A stretch of 64,000 nt of DNA from Rhodosporidiobolus odoratus (taxonomy: Eukaryota > Basidiomycota > Microbotryomycetes > Sporidiobolales > Sporidiobolaceae), in contig JAOANU010000015.1 in the NCBI GenBank assembly GCA_034387635.1, positions 186,001 to 250,000 on the forward strand, written 5' to 3'. The position numbers were made by a program, and so were the translations under genes. Below the pieces are notes generated by a model. That model worked only from the letters and a program-made list of their open reading frames with translations. It made no database searches and was not told where the DNA came from. Of this stretch, positions 51,691 through 63,138 are shown piece by piece (positions within the stretch are counted from its first letter, which is position 1; each line of letters begins with the position of its first letter).

Positions 51691-52130
51691 CCCGCTGGTC
51701 CGACACCTTCAGGGGCAATTTGAGAGGGCGTCTTCTTCCGACGGGGTACACGAGCTTCTCGGTAGCGAGGCAGTAGATTCCCAGTCTGGGTTCGCGCACA
51801 ATCGTCGCTTTGCGGAGGCGGAAACGCCAGTGTGACTTCTTTTCCTCTCGTCCCTTCTCCTTTCCTGGTGCTGCCCGGCTGCGATCGCCTCTGCTCCGTG
51901 GCGAACCAGAGATCTTGTACGCGCGGAGAGTAAGGCAACAACTCTGTGCACACATGTCTTGACTGTGGCGACAAACAAACATGGTAAGGGGGAAAAGGCA
52001 GTCAAAGCAAGCGCGAAGATTTCGAGACTAAGGCGAAGGTTGGCAAGGTAAAGATGAACAGGCACGAGAGACGACGTTGAGAGGCGAAACAAGCACGAGA
52101 CAGAGGTGGGGAGGCGTAGCGGAAGGGAGC
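51691..52130. other. Intergenic region 3' of histone H2A
   Basis: About 440 bases between the racemase remnant and the H2A stop. The remnant's frame stays partly open but without recognisable motifs. Confidence 0.4.
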
Positions 52131-53105
52131 TCAGTACTCCTGCGAGGCGTTCGATTTCTTCCTGCTGCCTCCGCTGGTAGAACCTTTCTTCCCAGTGAGG
52201 TTGGGGTGAAGGAATGGAAGAACACCGCCTGCGATGTCACAGAGGAAGTGAGATATTCACGCGCGGGTGAAGAAGACAAGGACGCGAGGAAAGATTGAAA
52301 TGGGACGGAACGGGAGCTGGGGCAGAAAGCGCGAGGCTAGGCGTACCCTGCGAGATAGTGACTGTAACGTGGGGTTAGCGGTGGTTTTACGTCAGCAAGA
52401 CTCTGGCTGTGGTGACGGAACAATCCGAGAACGCACTCTTCGAGAGAAGCAGGTCGATCTCCTCGTCGTTACGAACAGCAAGCTGAATGTGACGAGGAAT
52501 GATGCGACTCTTCTTGTTGTCCCTGCCGATCGAGAACACCGTTAGCCGGGCACAAGACGTAGTCGAAGCAAAGACGCACCTTGCGGCGTTGCCCGCAAGC
52601 TCGAGGATCTCAGCGGTGAGGTACTAGGGACGAGAGATGAGAGACACCGTCAGCTTGCAGTCTTCGCCCAGCACTTCACAACCACAGCGCGTTCTAGCGA
52701 GTAGAACGGCGAGCGAGGAGGAAGTTCCGAGGGGCGAACGATCGTACCTCCAAAACGGCAGCGAGGTAGACGGGCGCGCCGGCGCCGATGCGCTGAGCAT
52801 CTTCATTCGACCCGAAGTGTCAGCCTGAAATGCTGCTCCGAGAACCACACAACGCCAGCAGAGGCAACATACAGTGCCCCTTGCGAAGGTGACGGTCGAT
52901 CCTGCCCACCGGGAACTGAAGACCAGCCTTAGCTGCATAGGAGCGAAGGAGAGACCTTTCAGTAAGCCCATGACCCAAGCGAAGACTGGTAGCAGTATGG
53001 GAGAGAGGGGAACTGACCCGAGCGGCTGACTTTCTTGTTCTCGCCTTCGCTGCCACCTACGGTCTTGCCCTTTCCGCCCTTGCCAGTAGAGGATCCAGCG
53101 ATCAT
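52131..53105 (-). CDS. HTA1: Canonical histone H2A (SQE-type)
   Basis: The start at 53105 gives [18 protein letters not shown], a basic tail. After splicing, [58 protein letters not shown], and [20 protein letters not shown] make a standard H2A fold with the acidic patch residues kept. The C-terminus is [13 protein letters not shown] and a Lys/Ser tail ending SQEY, an H2A.X-like ATM/ATR phosphorylation motif. It is interrupted by several introns, unlike animal replication histones. No H2B gene is next to it; upstream on the same strand is the RMP1-like gene. Confidence 0.92.
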
Positions 53106-53553
53106 TCTTGACGTTGTTGAGTCGGCTGATGAGGAGTTTGCGAGGGTGAGTCGACGAGAGGAGGCGAGGGGCGAGAGGTGAAAGATGGATGAGGAGCGGA
53201 GAGAAGCGTTGGAGTCAGTGGATGAACAGGTCAGAGGTGTCTGAGTTTAAGGGCTCAGCTGTACGAGTTGTTAGCGAGGTGTGGATGCGAGGTGCGGAAA
53301 GAGAGAGAGAAGTCAAGAAGCGAGTCAGCTTCTCGCAGCCGCGTCAATCGATCATTCCACCGCGCAAGCATCTCAAACCAGAGTGAGGCAGACACCAGAT
53401 CGGATAAGACGTAAGCGTAGCGATGGGACGTAAGCAGTAGCGAGGAACGAGGAAAAGGGAAAACAAGCGGAAATTTTCCCCTACATCTCCTGGACCGGTC
53501 CATCTCTCGCTTACCCGCGCCCCCCCCCAACGCGGATGCTACATTCCTGCCCG
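53106..53553. promoter_or_regulatory. Upstream region of histone H2A
   Basis: About 450 bases lie between the H2A start and the stop of the next minus-strand gene. They should hold the H2A promoter. No partner histone gene is present, and no defined histone element was found by eye. Confidence 0.4.
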
Positions 53554-54930
53554 TCAACCAAATATGTCATCGATTTCGTCCCCACCGACCTTCCTCTTCT
53601 TCGCCTTCTTCTTGACCTTGCCCTCCTCCTTTCCGACTTTGCCCACCTCGCTCTTCCCGCTCGCTTTGACCATTTTCTCGCTCTTCTTCTGAGAGGCATC
53701 CTCCACTCGAGGTCGCTTAGCCGGCTTGCTACATTCGCTTGGTGCCGAAGGAGCGAGCCGAGATTGAGAAGGTCCCGGGGTGGGTACATGGTCGAGGTCG
53801 AGAGGTAGAAGGGAAGAGGGAGATGGGTGGCGAGACGGGTGCGCCGAAGAGAAGGGTGTGGAGGCGGCGGGCGAAGGGAGCGGCCTTTTCTTCTTTGGTT
53901 TGACCCCGACCACAGCGGGAGACGGCGCCGCTTTGCCCAAAGCGGCAGCGGAGAGTGTCGAGCGAGAGACGATGGCACCTATCTCTTCTGCAGTTGATGA
54001 TGGCACAGGAGATGCTATGCGTGGAGACGGCGCATTGGAGGGAGGGAGCGACGAGACTGCTGAGGCGGGGATGCTGAAGGACTGTTCCGGCAGCTGGAGA
54101 GGTAAAAGCTGACGAAGTTCGCGGGGCAGGAGGCGGATAGGTTTTTCCAGCGATACAAACAGCTGCGACGATGCTCAAATAAGCTCAACAAATCGGCAAA
54201 GAGGAGCGAGAGATACTTACCTTGTTCAGCTCAGCGAGTTTGACCAGCACGCCGCTTGTCCGCCCAAGCTCGTCTCCCAAGGCCGTGACAAGGGAATGTA
54301 GTCGCGCTACTAGCGCAAAGACGACGAGCGCGAAAGCGAGGAAAGCACGAGAATGGACCAGTTGTTCGAGAATGCTGCGAAAAATCGGGTCAGTCGGGCC
54401 CGCACGAGCACAAAGAGACGGGGCGCACCTCGCACAGCCAAGAAGGACGGAGAGAGTCTACATATGAACGTGAATGAGCGCCTGTAGCCCCACGGAAGCG
54501 CGGGAGCCTCACCTTTTCTGCCATGACTATCGATCGGGGAAGCCTCAACAAGCCTCTACACACAGCTTCGCGAGTGATAATTGTGGGCTCGTCATTCTCA
54601 GCTCTGTAGCGTGAACCTGTAAGCTCCAAAAGTAACAGGGAAGCAGAGAGCAACGACTGACTGTAGGCCAAACTCGCCTAGCCAGCCCTTGAATTCGTCC
54701 AGAGCCTTTGCAGTCAGGCGGTCGACCTCGACGAGCTTCTTCCACCAGCCCGTTCCTTTGAATTGGTTGTTATTCTTGTAGGTAAAGCGTCTCAAGAGGG
54801 CTACTTCATCTGATAATTGAGGGATGATGCGTTTGATGGGGCGAAGAGAGGAGATGAGGCCGGGAAAGGCGGGAGGGGCAGAGTCGTCTGGTAGGGTGTA
54901 TGAGAGGAGCTTGCAGTCCTTTGTCAGCAT
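53554..54930 (-). CDS. RNase MRP protein 1/NEPRO-like protein
   Basis: The N-terminal exon has LSDEVALLRRFTYKNNNQFK and GWWKKLVEVDRL, the RMP1 domain signature (LL-R-YKN-NQ then W-K-L). Later exons contain AENDEPTIITREAVCRGLLR, ILEQLVHSRAFLAFALVVFA and VLVKLAELNK. The tail is Pro/Ser-rich, then strongly basic, ending VGGDEIDDIFG. The fold is linked to yeast RMP1 of the MRP ribonuclease and the animal nucleolar NEPRO protein. Exons join in frame once CTACAG near 54600 and CGCAG near 54375 are used as acceptors. An ATG at 54930 is the likely start, although an upstream exon cannot be excluded. Confidence 0.75.
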
Positions 54931-55167
54931 ATCTAGGCGAGTGACCGGAAGCGTTCAAGACAAGACTCCGCTCTCCTCTCTCCTCTCGAGACTGATCGCC
55001 ACTTCTCGTCTCCCACTGCTTCTTCCGCTTAGCTACACCTCAGCAAGCTCACAGGCTTCGCCAGAAACTCTGACGTACTTTCACCAAGTTAGTCTGGCCT
55101 TCTCCCTCACCCTACCTGCGGTTCGAGCTTGCTGACAATCCCCTCCGTAGCCACAACCTCACTACGA
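54931..55167. promoter_or_regulatory. Divergent promoter of RMP1-like gene and NMD3
   Basis: Only 237 bases separate the two starts, so both ribosome/RNA-processing genes may share control elements. Confidence 0.45.
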
Positions 55168-57477
55168 ATGAGCGCCGGAATAGCTTATGCCGGTCCCACG
55201 AGCGAGATTGCATACGTCCTTTGTGCCGGTGAGTCTTCAGAGCGAGTTCGAGGGGAGATGTAGCCGGACTAACCTTCTAACATCTCCGCACCTCCAGACT
55301 GCGGTACGCCTATCCAGCCGAACGGCGCCAATCTCTGCGTCAACTGTCTGCGCAATTCGTGCGATACCCCTCTCTGCTTCACCGGAACCTCTAGGAGCTA
55401 ATCTCGCGATTCAACTCAGGGTCGACATCACCGACGGCATCCCCAAGCAGACCACACTCAACTTCTGCCGTGGCTGCGAACGATACCTCTCACCTCCCGC
55501 CACCTGGACCCCCTGCCAGCTCGAATCCCGCGAGCTTCTCGCCATCTGCCTGCGCAAGCTCAAAGGATTGAGCAAAGTCCGGTTGATTGATGCTGGGTTT
55601 ATTTGGACGGAACCGCATTCCAAGCGAGTCAAGGTCAAGCTGACCATCCAGAAGGAGGTGCGCCTTCTTCCCCGGTCTCGATGGAGGTTTGGCTAAGATC
55701 GACCTTCACATTTTTCAGGTCTTCTCTTCCACCGTCCTGCAACAAATCTTCGAAGTCGAGTACGTCGTTCAGGGTGCCCAGTGCCCCGAATGTACACGCT
55801 TGGCAGCGAAGAACACATGGCGTGCCCAGGTACAGGTTCGTCAGAAAGTCGACCACAAGCGGACGTTCCTGTACCTGGAGCAATTGATCCTCAAGCACCG
55901 CGCCGACAAAGACACCATCTCTGTTGCAGAGGTCAAGGACGGTCTCAACTTCTTCTTCTCCTCAAAGCAACATGCTCTCAAGATGGTGGACTTTTTATCT
56001 GCGGTAGCCCCCGTCCGGTGCGCCTTTTCTGTCCTTACTTCGATATGCGCTGGAGATTGATCTTTCCCCTACGTCGCAGAACGAAGATGTCCGAACAGCT
56101 CATCTCGATGGATCAGCAGAACGCTACGACGAACAAGAAGGAATCCTACTCGGTCGAGATCATTCCCATCTGCAAGGACGACGTCGTTTGCCTACCGATC
56201 AAGGTGGCCCGGTCATTGTCCAACATCTCGCAGTTGGTCGTGTGCCACCGCATCGGCAACCAAGTCTACCTCATCGACCCCGTCACCCTGAGCATGGCCG
56301 ACATCTCCGCCAACGTCTACTGGCGTACTCCCTTCCCTCCCCTCGCCGACGTCACCCAAGCAACGGAATTCATAGTCCTCGACATCGAGCCTACCTCGCA
56401 TCCCCCCAAGACAGCCCGCGGCGGTCGCTTCCTCCTCGCCGACGCACAGGTGTCGCCCGTAGGAGGCACGATGAACTCGGACGTCATCTTCCACACCCGG
56501 ACGCATCTCGGCGCGGTCCTGAAACCGGGAGATACGGTTTTGGGTTACTACCTCTCCAACTCGAACTACAACAACGACGCATTCGAGACGATGGATCCGA
56601 CGAGGTTGCCGGAGGTGGTGTTGGTCAGGAAGACTTACCCCAACCGCAGGTCCGGATTTATGCTCCTTCTCTTTCGTGGGAACGGTCGCTTACGTCGTGT
56701 GCGTCTACAGGAAGAAGAGCAAGGCCCGTACTTGGAAGCTCCGCTCGATTGTGCGTCTTGACCGTTGCTACCTCCGCATTTCGTTTTTAACCTTTTCCCC
56801 ATGCAGGTCAAGCAAATCGGTGGCGAGTCTCTCGAAGGCGCAGACCACATCGGTCTCGGGCGCGAGCGCTTCGAGGGCAAGAGGCGTGGTGCTGGGGCAG
56901 TAAGCCTGAGCTACGTCCTTTCATAACTTTTGTACTGACCTGAGTCACTTGCAGGCGGACCAAGCCAAGGCCGAGGCGGACTACGAGTTGTTCTTGCGAG
57001 ACATCGAGGAGGACGATGAACTGCGGTGCGTGGACTCCCTGCTTAGTGTTTATGAACAAAATCACGGATCCCACCCTTTCGAACTCCACCTTGCCCGTTT
57101 TATCTCTTTCCCTTCCTGTGCTTGGACCTTTGCCCGCCCACCTCTGCCTGCCTTGTCGTCTTGCCTCTTCTACAGCATCACTGACATATCCTCACCCTCT
57201 CTCGTTGCCTTGTCACCTTCCACATTACAGACAAACCGTGCAGCTCTTCAAGGACCAAGCCTCTGCTGAACAGCAAGCCCATGCCATGGCTGAAGACACG
57301 GACGCAGAGGAGGAAGAGGACTTCCCCGAGATCAATGTCGATGACCTGCTGGATGTAAGTACCACATACCGCCTGCATAACCTGACTTACACTGACATTG
57401 CATTCCTTTTCTTTTTTCCCCCGCAGGACATGGAGGGCTTGCAGATCGAGGAGGCGGAGCAAGTGCAGGCAGAGTAG
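55168..57477 (+). CDS. NMD3: 60S ribosomal export protein NMD3
   Basis: Exon 1 (55168-55228) and the next exons give DCGTPIQPNGANLCVNCL and RNSVDITDGIPKQTTLNFC, then FCRGCERYLSPPATW, the paired Cys motifs of the NMD3 zinc region. QCPECTRLAAKNTWRAQVQV, HALKMVDFLSAVAPVR and VGGTMNSDVIFHTRTHLGAV belong to the OB-like and central domains. The C-terminus is EADYELFLRDIEEDDELR and an acidic tail ending QAE with leucine-rich blocks (DDLLDDMEGLQIEE) typical of the nuclear export signal region. NMD3 escorts the pre-60S subunit to the cytoplasm through Crm1. The last three exons are copied downstream at 59160-59775. Confidence 0.93.
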
Positions 57478-59159
57478 GCCTGTGAGCAGGGCATGTTATG
57501 TAGAGATGACCATGCTTGCACACTCTGGTCCCCCCAGATCTACGATACTCGTTGGAGGAGAAAAGGCCTCCGGGCTCGGCTCCATCCTCTCCTCTACTGT
57601 GGCTGCTAGTATGTCTGGTGAGCACGCAAACGCGTGACCTGCTGCGAGACAAAGCACAACTCGCAAGTCAGCTGCGTACAAGTCCCGTCTGTTCCTTTTC
57701 TTTGGCAAACTTTGGCCTTCTCAACTTGGTCTTTCCTTCCTCCTCCGCTAGCTCTTGTGCCCGCCTTTGTCAGACCGGCTTACCCTGGGGCTTCCTGTAT
57801 GCTACGACACTGCTTCAACAGCCAAATATGGTGTCAGATTGAATGCGCAACACAGATGCAGGATGCCCATGAGGTGGTTGTTACCGAGCACCACCCCAGT
57901 GCTCACGGCTGACTTGGCTCGCTCTGCGCAGTCGCCTCCTCTCCCCATACCAGGCAATCCACCTCTGCAAGGTTGACCCGGCATTCACACGTAAAAAGGA
58001 TATCTCGGTGCAACGGCTTGCTTGCCGTTCTATTGCAAGCCCAGCTGTAAGGCTAGAGCCTTACTGAGGTGAGGAGTGGTGAGGAGTGAAGATGGATGGA
58101 AAGAGGGAAGGGAGGTTGAAGGTCGGAGGCAGCTTCTGGTTCTTTCCTTACGCATTCGCTAAAGGATCGAACTAGGTAGCTTGCTCTCACTTTGTATAGC
58201 CTTACGCATTCGCTAACGGATTAAACTAACAATACAACGCGGTTCTCCTTAGCTGCGCTTAGTGTTGGCGGAGTGATGCGCCTTCCACCAGCCACCACTG
58301 TCCTTTCCTTTAGATGCCCCCGCACTCTGGACCTTTGTCTGTGCAGCCGTCATATAGAAGGAGTTCAGTCTATGTTTGCCTCCTGCTGTGTGCCGTTACT
58401 GCAAGGCGTAATCACTTCGAGCTGAGTGCAAGGCGGATTGTCGAATAGGCGGATGAATGGAATGTCAAGCGAGATCTTTCTCTCCCCGCTACGAGAGTGG
58501 AAGATAGTGATTCAAGCTCAATTCCAATATCGAGAGGGTAGGAGATCTAGCCGTCCAAAAGGAGGAGAATTCTACAAGTCCTGCCAGCTTCTAGCCGTCG
58601 ACCGATCACAATAACTTCATGTCTCGTCACTTCTTGAGGGACCGTCTGCAGGCAGCACGAGAGAAGTAAAGATGGCATCGGAAGAAGAGTGTGTGGGTTG
58701 CCGGGGAAGGTGCAGGAAGGTGCAAGGGAAAAGGGGCTTAACGGGGAAAACGAGAGTCGTGCAAGGGACTCCACATAGCAGTTAGAGCGTCGCATGCTGT
58801 CCTGAATCTTCTTTTCCTCCTTCTTGGCCAATCCGATGCGCCCGCTTGTTGTTCATTGCGCCTTGAAACAAGTCAGTCAGACTACGCTAGCTCCCTATGC
58901 GTTTGATAGCCACTACTCTATGCTCTGACCTGGCAAACATCTTGGTTTTTGGGGATGTACATTCTTTGTGGACGGCCTCGAACTATATTGCTATTGTAAT
59001 CCTTGCTAGATCGAGCATATCCATCTAGCACCGCAGTATGCTCACCAACCCCGTCTACTGCTTCAATTGGCTGACTTACAGTCCACAGCATGTTCGCCTG
59101 CTTTTTTTGTTGTAGTGGTGCTTGCCTCCGAAGGTAGTGCTGGACCTCTGTGCGAGTCA
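57478..59159. other. Gene-poor, AT-richer interval
   Basis: About 1.7 kb follow NMD3 and have visibly lower GC and poor coding signal compared with the rest. A minus-strand frame at 58918-59166 has no known motif. Two similar ~25-base blocks (CTTACGCATTCGCTAA-type) recur at about 58147 and 58201. I see no complete transposon. Confidence 0.5.
58147..58227 (+). repeat. Short direct repeat pair
   Basis: CCTTACGCATTCGCTAA followed by an A/C, GGAT, then a short variable run and AACTA, occurs at 58147-58171 and again at 58200-58227, within the gene-poor interval. Confidence 0.75.
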
Positions 59160-59775
59160 AGGGCAAGAGACACGGTGCTGGGGCAGTAAGCCTGAGCTAC
59201 GTCCTTTCATCACTTTTGTACTGACCTGAGTCACTTGCAGGCGGACCAAGCCAAGGCCGAGGCAGACTACGAGTTGTTCTTGCGAGACATCGAGGAGGAC
59301 GATGAACTGCGGTGCGTGGACTCCCTGCTTAGTGTTTATGAACAAAATCACGGATCCCACCCTTTCAAACTCCACCTTGCCCATTTTATCTCTTTCCCTT
59401 CCTGTGCTTGAACCTTTGCCCGCCCACCTCTGCCTGCCTTATTGTCTTGCTTCTTCCACAACATCACTGACATGTCCTCCCCCTGCCTCGTTGCCTCATC
59501 ACCTTCCACATTACAGACAAACCGTGCAGCTCTTCAAGGACCAAGCCTCTGCTGAACAGCAAGCCCATGCCATGGCTGAAGACACGGACGCAGAGGAGGA
59601 AGAGGACTTCCCCGAGATCAATGTCGATGACCTGCTGGATGTAAGTACCATATACCGCCTGCATAACCTGACTTACACTGACATTGCATTCCTTTTCTTT
59701 TTTCCCCCGCAGGACATGGAGGGCTTGCAGATCGCGGAGGGGGCGCAAATGTGGGCAGGGTACGTCAGTATATAG
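59160..59775 (+). pseudogene. Partial direct copy of the NMD3 3' end
   Basis: Sequence from about 56875 of NMD3 reappears here, including introns (GCAGTAAGCC... and GTAAGTACCA types) and the exons ADQAKAEADYELFLRDIEE, ASAEQQAHAMAEDTDAEEEE and DDLLD/DMEGLQI. The C-terminal codons diverge: GLQIAEGAQMWAG runs to a stop near 59775 instead of the QAE end. Patchy similarity continues past the stop to about 60030, matching the NMD3 downstream flank. No promoter-proximal exons are present, so it is a non-functional segmental duplicate. Confidence 0.88.
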
Positions 59776-60827
59776 GGTGAGGTGAGCAGGACAAAGTACA
59801 GCTTACATACTCTGGCTCTACAGGTCTTAGACACCGTGGAGGAAGTGGCACCGAAAGAGGGCAGGCCTTCAGGCCACACCAGCTAGATTCTCTTTTGGTC
59901 CGAGGGAGCTACTGCTTCCCATCGTTACGAAACCCATACACCTGGCTTACTGTAAGATATAGTACAGCCCTGAGCCGGCTGTATACAAATCCCGTCTTGT
60001 TCCTTTTGGCCTTCTCAACTCGGCTGCACACCCTTCCCTCTCGCACTCCGTTGCATTGCTAGTCGTGCTTGCCCCGAGAGGCTGTTCAGGATGTTCTATG
60101 TCTCCTGGTCACACTACATAGCTCTCAGAATGCACAGGCAGCAATTTTTGCAGCAGGTTGAACAGTGTATGTGCGGTCAAGCTTGTAACCTGCAGATACC
60201 GTCCTTCCCGCTTCACTCTGGAAGGTACACGCCACGATGTGAGAGAGTAGCAGCTGGCCCAGCTTCACAGCAACAGTAGCAAGGCAATGCTTTGTGTGCT
60301 CAAAAAACTTCTGTCTTTCACCCTGTGCGCTCCGGCTAGTTTCTCCAGCTGTGACTGACTTCAGCATTGCAGACAGTGCGCCTCGGATTACACTTGATGG
60401 TACAAACCCATGCATAGTGGCTGTCCCTACATACTGTGCCATTTCCCCTTACCGGCATATTCCTTGGTCTCCTCCTCGTTCGCACTTTCCTCGTGCTTCC
60501 TGCTCGGGGCTCTATTACCATGCTGCCTCACACCTTACATTCAATATCGTGTTCATTCAACAATGATGCTCCAGTGTACCAGTTGTACTCTAATCAGGAT
60601 TGTGCATAGACCAGCAATTGTAGTCTCCAATTCGCTTTCTTCCAAGTCGAGCCTATACGAAAATCGCCTGCAACATCAACGTACGCCTGCGAAGGTCGCT
60701 CAATTTTCCATTGAAGGGGACAAAATCAGGTTGCGAACTTAGCCGTGACAGCGTATCGAGTTCCGCTCCGGTACCCTGCTGCACCGATCGACACGCGCTC
60801 ATACGCCTCCCGCTAGCCGCCACCGGG
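59776..60827. other. Non-coding interval upstream of RUD3
   Basis: It begins with degraded NMD3 3'-flank similarity (to about 60030) and then holds lower-GC sequence without a recognisable gene, finishing in the RUD3 promoter. Confidence 0.45.
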
Positions 60828-62811
60828 ATGGTCGACCCGCAACACGTCCCCCTACCGCCCTCACGCGGCTCGCTTGACGTCAATCGGGACGACGACGTTT
60901 CCATCCCCCGCACCCTTCCGTCCTCCTCCGCCAACGCTCTTCCCGCCGTGCACGAAGGCGACTCGCCGTCAGATCCAATGTTTGGGCAGTACGACCCCAG
61001 CACGTTCTCGAAAGAAGCCGACGCGCGACTTGTGACGGACCGCGATCAAGTTGTGGATGAGGGGGATGTGGGAGCATACTCAGAAGGACCAGTAGGGGAA
61101 GGGCTCGGGGGTGACGAGCGACTACAAGTGCTGGAAAATGAGCTGGAACGGACACGAGCGGATCGGGACGCGTTCGAGTCGCAGTACCAGGGTTTGCTGG
61201 GCAAGTTGACAGCGATGCGGAACACGCTCGGCAACAAGCTCAAGGAAGATGCGGTACGCGGCTTTTCCCGCTGCCTATGTATAGTACACGCTGACGTATG
61301 CGCTGCAGGACGAGCTCGACCGACGCGAGCAGGAAATCGGCGACCTTCGAGCAACAAACGAGGACTTGCAAGCCGGTATCGAAACTCTCAAGGCAGAGCT
61401 GATACAGTCACACGCAGACGCTGACGGTCTGCAATCTGAGGTGGAGCAGCTACGGCTGCGGGCCTTCGACAGCGAGCGGCAGACGAGCGATGAGGCGGCG
61501 GAGCGGGAAATTTCGCTGCGAGAAGCACAGGAAGACCTCGAGCGGGTGAGGATTGAGCGGGATGAGTGGGAAGGGGAAGCAATGCGAGAGAGGGTCAGGC
61601 GGGAAGAACTGATGGCGAGGTTCGCGTCGGTGGAGATGGAGCTCGCACTGGCGAAAACGGAGCGGGAAAGCTTGCGAGAGGAGCGGGATCAAGAACAGGA
61701 GAGCGCGGCTAATTTGCACGCAGTGCTGGAAGAGTTCCAGGCAGGTATGCTGTGCTGAAGTCCCTACGTCCGGGCTAGCGCTCATGTAGTCCCCCCACAG
61801 CTAAGGACCGAGAACTGCAGTCCCTCCTCGGCGACTTGCAGGATCAGCTATACGACACTACCCAGCAGCTGAACACGTATCGTCAGCGAGCGGCCCATGC
61901 CGAGACACAACTGTCTACGGCGCAGAACGATTCGGAGAAGGTGCTAGCTTTCACGAAGGAGGTTAAGGAGAAGAACCTGCTCATCGGGAAGCTGCGGCAT
62001 GAAGGTCCGTCTCTCTGTCCCTCCCGACCGTACAATCGCTGAAACGAACGAGATACAGCTGTGATTTTGAACGAGCACCTCACGGAAGCACTGCGGCGGC
62101 TGAAGAAGAACTCTAGCGAGAATAGTGTCGATCAGTAAGCCTTTTTCTGCTGTTTCTCCCATCAACTCTCGAGCTGATTCATGCATTGCATAGGCGCCTC
62201 GTATCGAACGTTCTTATCACTTTCCTCAATACACCTCGCGGCGATACCAAGCGATTCGAGATGCTACAGCTTATCGCCTCGATCCTCAACTGGACGGACG
62301 ATCAGCGGGAAAAAGTTGGACTGCAACGCTCAGCCGGCAGTCTAGTGTCTTCCAGCGTCATATCAAGCGGGTCAAGAGGCGGAGGCAAGGGTCACGCGCG
62401 AAGCGGGAAGACAGCAGCCGTTGACGAGGGCGTGGAAAACGAGGTGCGCTCGCCTCTTCACTCCCCTCGCTCATCTGGCTGATATTGCTCCCCGGTCTGT
62501 AGTCATTCTCGAATCTATGGATTGAGTTCCTCCTCAAAGAAGCACAAGGCGGTACCCCCTCAGGCAAACCCGTCGCTTCTTCCTCTTCACCCCCGATATC
62601 CGGTGGCCCTCTCTCCCCTTCCGCCAGCGGGCCATCCTCCGCCTCTCCATTCGGTCGCTTCGATCTACCCTCGCTCGGCTCGCCACCCGCCTCAACAGCA
62701 TCAACACGGCGGCCGAGTTTGTCGAGTGTCTTCTCGAATGGCAGTTCCACCGCACCGACCAGCACAGCACCACCAAGCATCCAGGAAGAGGACACGAAAG
62801 GGGTGTCATAG
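60828..62811 (+). CDS. RUD3: Golgin RUD3 (GRAB domain, GMAP-210 homologue)
   Basis: After a disordered N-terminus, long coiled coils run through LENELERTRADRDAFESQYQ, DELDRREQEIGDLRATNEDL and EAQEDLERVRIERDEWEGEA to LLGDLQDQLYDTTQQLNTYR. Then the GRAB domain appears: ILNEHLTEALRRLKKNSSEN, RLVSNVLITFLNTPRGDTKR and FEMLQLIASILNWTDDQREK. This Arf1-binding C-terminal module is diagnostic of RUD3/GMAP-210, a cis-Golgi tether. A Ser/Pro-rich tail follows. The start at 60828 (MVDPQ) was chosen; the frame is open upstream, so a slightly longer N-terminus is possible. Confidence 0.88.
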
Positions 62812-63138
62812 CCGAGCATATACCTGTATCACTCTCGTTGTATTGAGCTGAGCTGGCAGGCAGTGTAAGCTGTTTCCGGCCCGGGCGAATGGAATCTGCG
62901 AAGGTCAGTCGAGGAGGAAACGAGTTGTCGATTCTCTCGGCGTTTGCTCGCACGCTCGTACGCGCTTTAGATGCTACATGTAGACATTCCCGGTCTGCCT
63001 CTCCTTGCGAGGTTCGCACCGGCGAATGTCAACTTTGTTCTCCTATGCCTTCTCTCCTTTCTTCTCCTTTCTTCTCCTTCTTCTCACTTCTCGTCTCGCT
63101 CCAGCCTGAGCAAGTACTCGCAGGTCTGTACACCAATA
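62812..63138. promoter_or_regulatory. Upstream region of divergent H2A gene
   Basis: About 330 bases, with pyrimidine-rich CTTTCTTCTCC repeats shortly before the ATG, likely the promoter and 5' UTR. Confidence 0.4.

Noticed and set aside
58918..59166. Possible transposon-derived frame in the AT-richer interval
   Set aside because: No integrase, reverse transcriptase or transposase motif and no terminal repeats could be identified.
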